Assembly: GCA_028533045.1 (NCBI GenBank)
Contig: JAQQAP010000007.1
Coordinates: 124,001 to 188,000 of the forward strand
Origin: Spirochaetales bacterium
Lineage (GTDB): Bacteria > Spirochaetota > Spirochaetia > DSM-2461
Direction: 5' to 3'
DNA: 64,000 nucleotides
Notes under the pieces: model-generated
Databases searched by the model: none
Told to the model about the DNA's origin: nothing
What the model saw: only the letters and a program-made list of their open reading frames with translations
In this document: positions 60,462 through 64,000 of the stretch, piece after piece
Layout: every line of letters begins with the position of its first letter
Position numbering within the stretch: position 1 is the first letter of the stretch
Position numbers and translations under genes: made by a program

Positions 60462-61526
60462 ATGAAGAAAAAGGTACTAATTAATCCTTCACTGGAACAC
60501 ACCTACAAAAACGCCCACCCCCTTAACCTAAACGATGACGAAAATATCGCTATATTTAGCGATTTTCATATGGGGAACGGCAAGGGAAACGATGACTTTC
60601 TTAAGAACGGAGAGATGGTAGAAACGATTCTTCGCCAGTATTACCTCAAGAAAGATTGGCATCTGATTCTTAACGGGGATATTGAAGAACTTCAAAAATT
60701 CACCCTCCATAAAATCCGTGAGCGATGGAAGTCCATGTATGATTGCTTTAAAGATTTTTTCGACAAAAACCGACTTATCAAGATTTGTGGAAACCACGAT
60801 GGAAAGCTTCTTCTTGAATTAAGTCAGCACCAAATATTCCCCCTTTATCACGCTCTTAATTTAAAATGGAATAATCAGGAATTCTTCATTTACCACGGTC
60901 ATCAGTCTTCGGCCTTCTATAATCAGTTTAACCGCATTATTGAATTTGGTCTTCATTACATAGCAAAACCGTTGGGAATCAAAAATTATGCGGACCGGGA
61001 CAATAAGTGGAAAAAACACAAGCTCGAAAAGCAGTCTTATCAGTTTTCTGAGTATAAAAAAATTGTCTCCCTTATCGGCCATACCCACAGGCCTCTCTTT
61101 GAGTCTCAGTCTCGTAAAGAAGTGGTTAAATACAATATTGAGTATCTTCTTAGAACTTACCGGGAAGCTTCGGAAGACAAGCACCCAAAAATAAAGAAAA
61201 AAATTCGCAAACTAAAGAACGAACTGGACGAATTAACCAAAGATGATAAATACGGAGAACCGTCCAAATCGGTATATTCCGGAGAAATTGCCGTACCCTG
61301 TTTGTTTAATTCGGGATGTGCCATAGGAAAAAGAGGAATAACCTGCCTGGAACTTAGCCGGGGAAAGATTGCCCTCACCTACTGGTTTGATAGAAATATC
61401 CCCCAAAAACGTTCAAAAATTCTAAAAAAATCGGTCCCCCTCGAGGGAACCGACTATAATAGGGCTGTCTTAAAGGAAGATGAAATATCCTATATATCCG
61501 ACTGCCTTGAACTGTTTCTTAACTGA
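60462..61526 (+). CDS. Calcineurin-like metallophosphoesterase
   Basis: Protein of 354 residues with the full two-metal phosphoesterase motif set: IFSDFHMGNG (D-x-H), LILNGDIEE (G-D-x-x-E), IKICGNHDGKL (G-N-H-D), FIYHGHQSS (G-H) and LIGHTHRP (G-H-x-H). The closest outline is a UDP-diacylglucosamine hydrolase or a generic phosphoesterase. The insert rich in Lys and Glu (about 225-265) and the C-terminal tail do not tell the substrate. Monocistronic, converging on the SDR gene 3 nt away. Confidence 0.85.
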   Translation: MKKKVLINPSLEHTYKNAHPLNLNDDENIAIFSDFHMGNGKGNDDFLKNGEMVETILRQYYLKKDWHLILNGDIEELQKFTLHKIRERWKSMYDCFKDFFDKNRLIKICGNHDGKLLLELSQHQIFPLYHALNLKWNNQEFFIYHGHQSSAFYNQFNRIIEFGLHYIAKPLGIKNYADRDNKWKKHKLEKQSYQFSEYKKIVSLIGHTHRPLFESQSRKEVVKYNIEYLLRTYREASEDKHPKIKKKIRKLKNELDELTKDDKYGEPSKSVYSGEIAVPCLFNSGCAIGKRGITCLELSRGKIALTYWFDRNIPQKRSKILKKSVPLEGTDYNRAVLKEDEISYISDCLELFLN

Positions 61527-61528
61527 TT

Positions 61529-62323
61529 TTACTTTACTTCGGCCTTACGCATGATTTTGGCTAAGCGACCGGGAAAATATTTGCTTAAAAACAGGGCTAT
61601 ATAGGTCTTTGCCACCATACCCATGTAGATTTCCCTTTTTTCCTTTTTAATGCAGTGGAGGATCTTTATAGCCGCCTGCTCGGGGGATATCCCTCTCGCC
61701 TGGTTAGGATCCATAATATTTCTGCGATTTCCCTCTCCATCCAGAGAATTTAAAGATATAGAGGTTTTAACAAACCCCGGGACGATAAGAGAGACTCTGA
61801 TATTGTGCTCATAAACTTCTGCTCTAAGAGCATCGGAAAACCCCTGGAGAGCCATTTTGGAGGCAGCATAACTACTGCGGAGGGGTGTGGCAAATTTTCC
61901 GGCAATACTGCTGACAAAGAGACAATAACCGGATTTTTGCCGAATCATATGGGGGATAACCAGAGATGTTAACCCGGCGGGGCCCATAAAGTTGGTATTC
62001 ATTACTTTTTCAATAATCTTAATTCCCGACTCAGCCACCGTTGCGCGCTGGCTAACCCCCGCATTATTTACAAGGATATCAATTCGACCCCATTTCTCTA
62101 GAATAGTATCTATGGCTTTTTGAAAGGAATCCTTATCTGTCATATCCAGAGGAAGAATAAGACAATTTTCGCGACTTATTTGATTGGCTATGGTTTGAAG
62201 TTTTTCCTTATTTCTGGCAGAAATAACGACTTTAGCCCCTTCCCGAGCTGCTTGATGAGCCAGAGCTTCTCCGATTCCCGAAGAAGCCCCGGTAATCCAA
62301 ATTACTTTATTTTCTATTATCAT
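61529..62323 (-). CDS. Short-chain dehydrogenase/reductase
   Basis: NAD(P)-binding Rossmann enzyme (264 residues). TGxxxGIG motif in IWITGASSGIGEALAHQAA, NNAG in ILVNNAGVSQRA, catalytic Ser in VSSIAG, and Tyr/Lys in SYAASKMALQGF. It resembles the DHRS7/YdfG-like group of classical SDRs. Ends with a basic C-terminus (LSKYFPGRLAKIMRK). The ATG shares 1 nt with the stop of the upstream GntR regulator, so both form one operon; that regulator probably controls it. Confidence 0.92.
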   Translation of the reverse strand: MIIENKVIWITGASSGIGEALAHQAAREGAKVVISARNKEKLQTIANQISRENCLILPLDMTDKDSFQKAIDTILEKWGRIDILVNNAGVSQRATVAESGIKIIEKVMNTNFMGPAGLTSLVIPHMIRQKSGYCLFVSSIAGKFATPLRSSYAASKMALQGFSDALRAEVYEHNIRVSLIVPGFVKTSISLNSLDGEGNRRNIMDPNQARGISPEQAAIKILHCIKKEKREIYMGMVAKTYIALFLSKYFPGRLAKIMRKAEVK

Positions 62324-63027
62324 TATTTATCGCTTAAGAGGTTTATGTTAAGTATTCCTTCCAAATCCATGGAAAAACTGACTATGTCGCTTCTCATGAG
62401 TGATACGTCGTAAATAACCGATCCCTCATGAATTAACTCATCCCGAATAAGGTAAAGCGGTTCCCCTTCTTCTTTCTTCATAAGAGGAGCATCATTTCTC
62501 TTTAAACGGGACAGGGAGATATCTTTTTTCACCAATTTAAAATCGTAGTAGCTTTTTTCGATAAAGTCCTCACCGGAACTAATATCTTCTGCACTATTAA
62601 TATATTTACGACTGATTAGTACCGGTTGGGCACCAACTGTATATACGGTCATAATATAGTAGATGGATTTTTCTTTATCAAACACACTTTGAATGGCGTC
62701 GGGAATATCTTCATAGGCCCGTTCACAAAATACTTTTATCTCTGAAGAGAGATTCGTTGAGGATTTAAGAAAGTCCTGAATATCTACACTGATAGCGGAG
62801 GATCCTTCTGAAACAAAAGTCCCCACTCCTTTTTTATAGACAAGAATACCTTCACCTACCAGGCTGGAAAGAGCCTTATTAGCTGTTGTTCTGCTTACTT
62901 CAAAACGCTGACTAACTTCTCGTTCTGATAAAAAGCGATCACCCCTTCCAAATTCACCCTGTTCTATCAGGCTTTTTAGCACTTTACAAATCTGCAAATA
63001 TACCGGTTCTTTTATAATCTTATCCAT
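62323..63027 (-). CDS. GntR-family regulator, HutC/UTRA subfamily
   Basis: Regulator of 234 residues. Residues 1-75 are the GntR winged helix: PVYLQICKVLKSLIEQGEF, FLSEREVSQRFEVSRTTANK and ALSSLVGEGILVYKKGVGTF. The rest is a UTRA-type ligand domain (SIYYIMTVYTVGAQPVLISR; EGEPLYLIRDELIHEGSVIY). It is the first gene of a two-gene operon with the SDR enzyme. The ligand is unknown. Confidence 0.9.
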   Translation of the reverse strand: MDKIIKEPVYLQICKVLKSLIEQGEFGRGDRFLSEREVSQRFEVSRTTANKALSSLVGEGILVYKKGVGTFVSEGSSAISVDIQDFLKSSTNLSSEIKVFCERAYEDIPDAIQSVFDKEKSIYYIMTVYTVGAQPVLISRKYINSAEDISSGEDFIEKSYYDFKLVKKDISLSRLKRNDAPLMKKEEGEPLYLIRDELIHEGSVIYDVSLMRSDIVSFSMDLEGILNINLLSDK

Positions 63028-63109
63028 GGTTAACCTCTTGTGTAATAATAGAATAGATTTATATACCAGTCAATTAAGTTTTTTTTGCCTAATGCCTTTC
63101 ATATTATGA

Positions 63110-63138
63110 TTGAAATATATGTAAAATATTATTATACT
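63110..63138 (+). promoter_or_regulatory. Promoter of the NifU-like gene
   Basis: TTGAAA (63110-63115), 17 nt, TATACT (63133-63138). Confidence 0.65.
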
Positions 63139-63167
63139 CTGTTAAACAAGATATGAAGGAGTTAAAC

Positions 63168-63398
63168 ATGAGCGATCTTAAAGAGAAAGTAACTAAGGCC
63201 CTGGAAGATGTAAGACCCAGTCTCCAGGCCGATGGCGGTGATATAAGATTTGTTGAGCTGACAGATGAAAATGTTGTTATGGTTGAGCTTCAGGGTGCCT
63301 GTAACGGTTGTCCTATGGCCCAGATGACATTAAAGCAGGGAGTGGAAAACTATCTCAAGAAAGTTGTTCCCGAAGTTGCTTCTGTTGAATCAATTTAA
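63168..63398 (+). CDS. NifU C-terminal-domain iron-sulphur scaffold
   Basis: 76-residue Nfu-type protein that carries or delivers 4Fe-4S clusters. LEDVRPSLQADGGDIRFVEL and the CNGCPMAQMTLKQGVENYL block with Cys-x2-Cys are the domain's signature. I start at the ATG at 63168, with AAGGAG 6 nt upstream; an earlier in-frame ATG at 63153 overlaps that ribosome site. The many iron-sulphur enzymes in the window, such as the hydrogenases, would be clients. A terminator follows. Confidence 0.94.
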   Translation: MSDLKEKVTKALEDVRPSLQADGGDIRFVELTDENVVMVELQGACNGCPMAQMTLKQGVENYLKKVVPEVASVESI

Positions 63399-63417
63399 GT
63401 CACTGTTCTTTTTGTTC

Positions 63418-63447
63418 AAAGCTGTCTCTTAGGGGGCAGCTTTTTTT
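63418..63447 (+). terminator. Terminator after the NifU-like gene
   Basis: AAAGCTGTC pairs with GGCAGC and TTT, followed by seven T; includes a U-G pair. Confidence 0.75.
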
Positions 63448-63456
63448 ATCAACATA

Positions 63457-63465
63457 TTATCCACA
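63457..63465 (+). other. DnaA box
   Basis: TTATCCACA, perfect consensus, 10 nt after the terminator T-run. Confidence 0.75.
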
Positions 63466-63571
63466 GGATTAATTTTTCCAACTACAAATTCAACCAAATT
63501 TATTCCTTATAACATAGGGATTTACAGAATGCTTTTTTTTCAGTGCTAAAAATAGAATTTTCCATTCTAAG

Positions 63572-63580
63572 TTATCCACA
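63572..63580 (+). other. DnaA box
   Basis: TTATCCACA, perfect consensus, 8 nt before the parS site, same orientation as the box at 63457. Confidence 0.75.
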
Positions 63581-63588
63581 GGCTGAAT

Positions 63589-63604
63589 TGTTTCACGTGA
63601 AACA
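63589..63604. other. parS centromere-like site
   Basis: TGTTTCACGTGAAACA, a perfect 16-bp palindrome identical to the ParB-binding parS consensus of Bacillus and most bacteria. ParB would load here to segregate the origin region. No parA or parB lies in the window; the MinD-like protein at 21854 is a different family. Confidence 0.9.
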
Positions 63605-64000
63605 TGTATATAGTGTACCCAATCATTGAGCTTTTCTAAAAAAGTGAGATTTTGCAAATTTGTTAGAGCCGTTCTAGCTTCTTCTATCCTCATAATCCTT
63701 CAGAAGCAAATAATATTAGAAAATATCGTGTTTTAACTCCTTAAAGTAAATAACTCAAAGATTAGAAATAAAATTCATTGGTCGAAAACTTATCAAATTA
63801 ATGATTATCCCTTAGGAATGAGTACTTGGAGATTCTTTTTTTTAAAAAAATTATTTATGGAGCCAAGTCTTTAAACATCAAAGTTTAGTATATAGTGCTT
63901 CTTTCAAATCTAGCAGATAGTCCTTAGGCTACGTTATTGAAGGGGTCTTAAACGGCAGCATATATGTTTATCATAAATAACCAAGCTTTTTTTGAGAACA

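Larger units (their letters stand above)
63399..64000. other. AT-rich region with origin-type signals
   Basis: 602 nt without a supported gene. It holds a terminator, two perfect DnaA boxes and a perfect parS site, then about 300 nt of very AT-rich DNA. No convincing coding region is seen on either strand; one antisense 67-codon frame is overlapped by parS and a DnaA box. An ATG at 63964 opens a frame to the window edge but is too short to judge. Confidence 0.6.

Noticed and set aside
63490..63693. 67-codon minus-strand frame
   Set aside because: Overlaps the parS site and a DnaA box; no recognisable family and poor ribosome-site spacing. A HVSRET peptide there comes from the parS palindrome itself.
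63964..64000. ATG opening a frame (MFIINNQAFF...) to the window end
   Set aside because: Only 12 codons visible and no good ribosome site; cannot be judged.
1..64000. CRISPR arrays, insertion sequences, prophage, rRNA and tRNA genes
   Set aside because: None seen: no spaced direct-repeat array, transposase-like protein, integrase, tail or capsid gene, or tRNA cloverleaf was recognised.

Overview
The window looks like chromosomal DNA of an anaerobic, chemotactic Gram-negative bacterium, most probably a spirochaete. Pointers are a MurA with Asp in place of the catalytic Cys (as in Borrelia), a DUF342/FapA gene beside a MinD-like ATPase, a DUF2259 secreted protein, three MCP-type receptors, an outer-membrane-type barrel protein and a trimeric [FeFe]-hydrogenase. 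The phylum is inferred from gene families; I cannot fix a species. No rRNA, tRNA, CRISPR, IS element or prophage was seen. The gene content is mostly core and compact, with many 1-8 nt overlaps.

Layout. 1-6.1 kb: zwf (cut by the left edge), a GH36 alpha-galactosidase, and a self-contained YtrA-type operon (ABC ATPase, two paralogous permeases, GntR repressor) with promoter and a palindromic operator. 6.1-14.4 kb: a membrane winged-helix-like protein, two chemoreceptors (one with a C-terminal zinc-binding CZB domain) and a TrpXYZ-like ABC importer. 14.4-23.0 kb (minus strand): envelope genes including lgt, FapA/DUF342 and MinD-like. 23.1-28.9 kb (plus): ctpA-yjbQ-rsmE-wecG/tagA-like operon, a CD3324-family regulator behind a structured leader with a 23-codon ORF, chorismate mutase, and an (alpha/alpha)6 glycosidase. 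28.9-36.7 kb: aspartokinase, murA, a cluster of DnaA boxes, then a minus-strand signalling cluster (orphan winged-helix protein, STAS-zinc-ribbon, sigma54-activator without HTH, FxsA, DUF2259) and an aldo/keto-reductase homologue lacking its catalytic residues. 36.8-43.3 kb: choice-of-anchor I lipoprotein, two small proteins, a sensor kinase, trpB and an HD hydrolase.

43.4-54.1 kb is the most interesting part. A soluble methyl-accepting protein carries a complete ferredoxin plus H-cluster-type [FeFe]-hydrogenase module in front of its MCP signalling domain. It lies 5 kb from a hydCBA operon for an electron-bifurcating-type hydrogenase, whose HydB is reduced to the NuoF core. This suggests H2 production or consumption coupled with H2- or redox-guided chemotaxis. 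rpsD, an FHA protein and trmJ lie between.

54.1-64.0 kb: a very acidic ExeM-type secreted nuclease, MFS transporter, threonine aldolase, phosphoesterase, SDR plus GntR pair, and a NifU-like scaffold. The window ends in about 600 nt of AT-rich DNA with a perfect 16-bp parS site and two perfect DnaA boxes, so the right end is probably origin-proximal.

Expression signals are unusually readable. Many TTGACA-17-TATAAT-like promoters can be placed. At several genes (murA, ctpA, 6117, 38500, and less clearly 59347 and 60462) the -10 ends 6-9 nt before the start codon with little or no Shine-Dalgarno, suggesting leaderless mRNAs.
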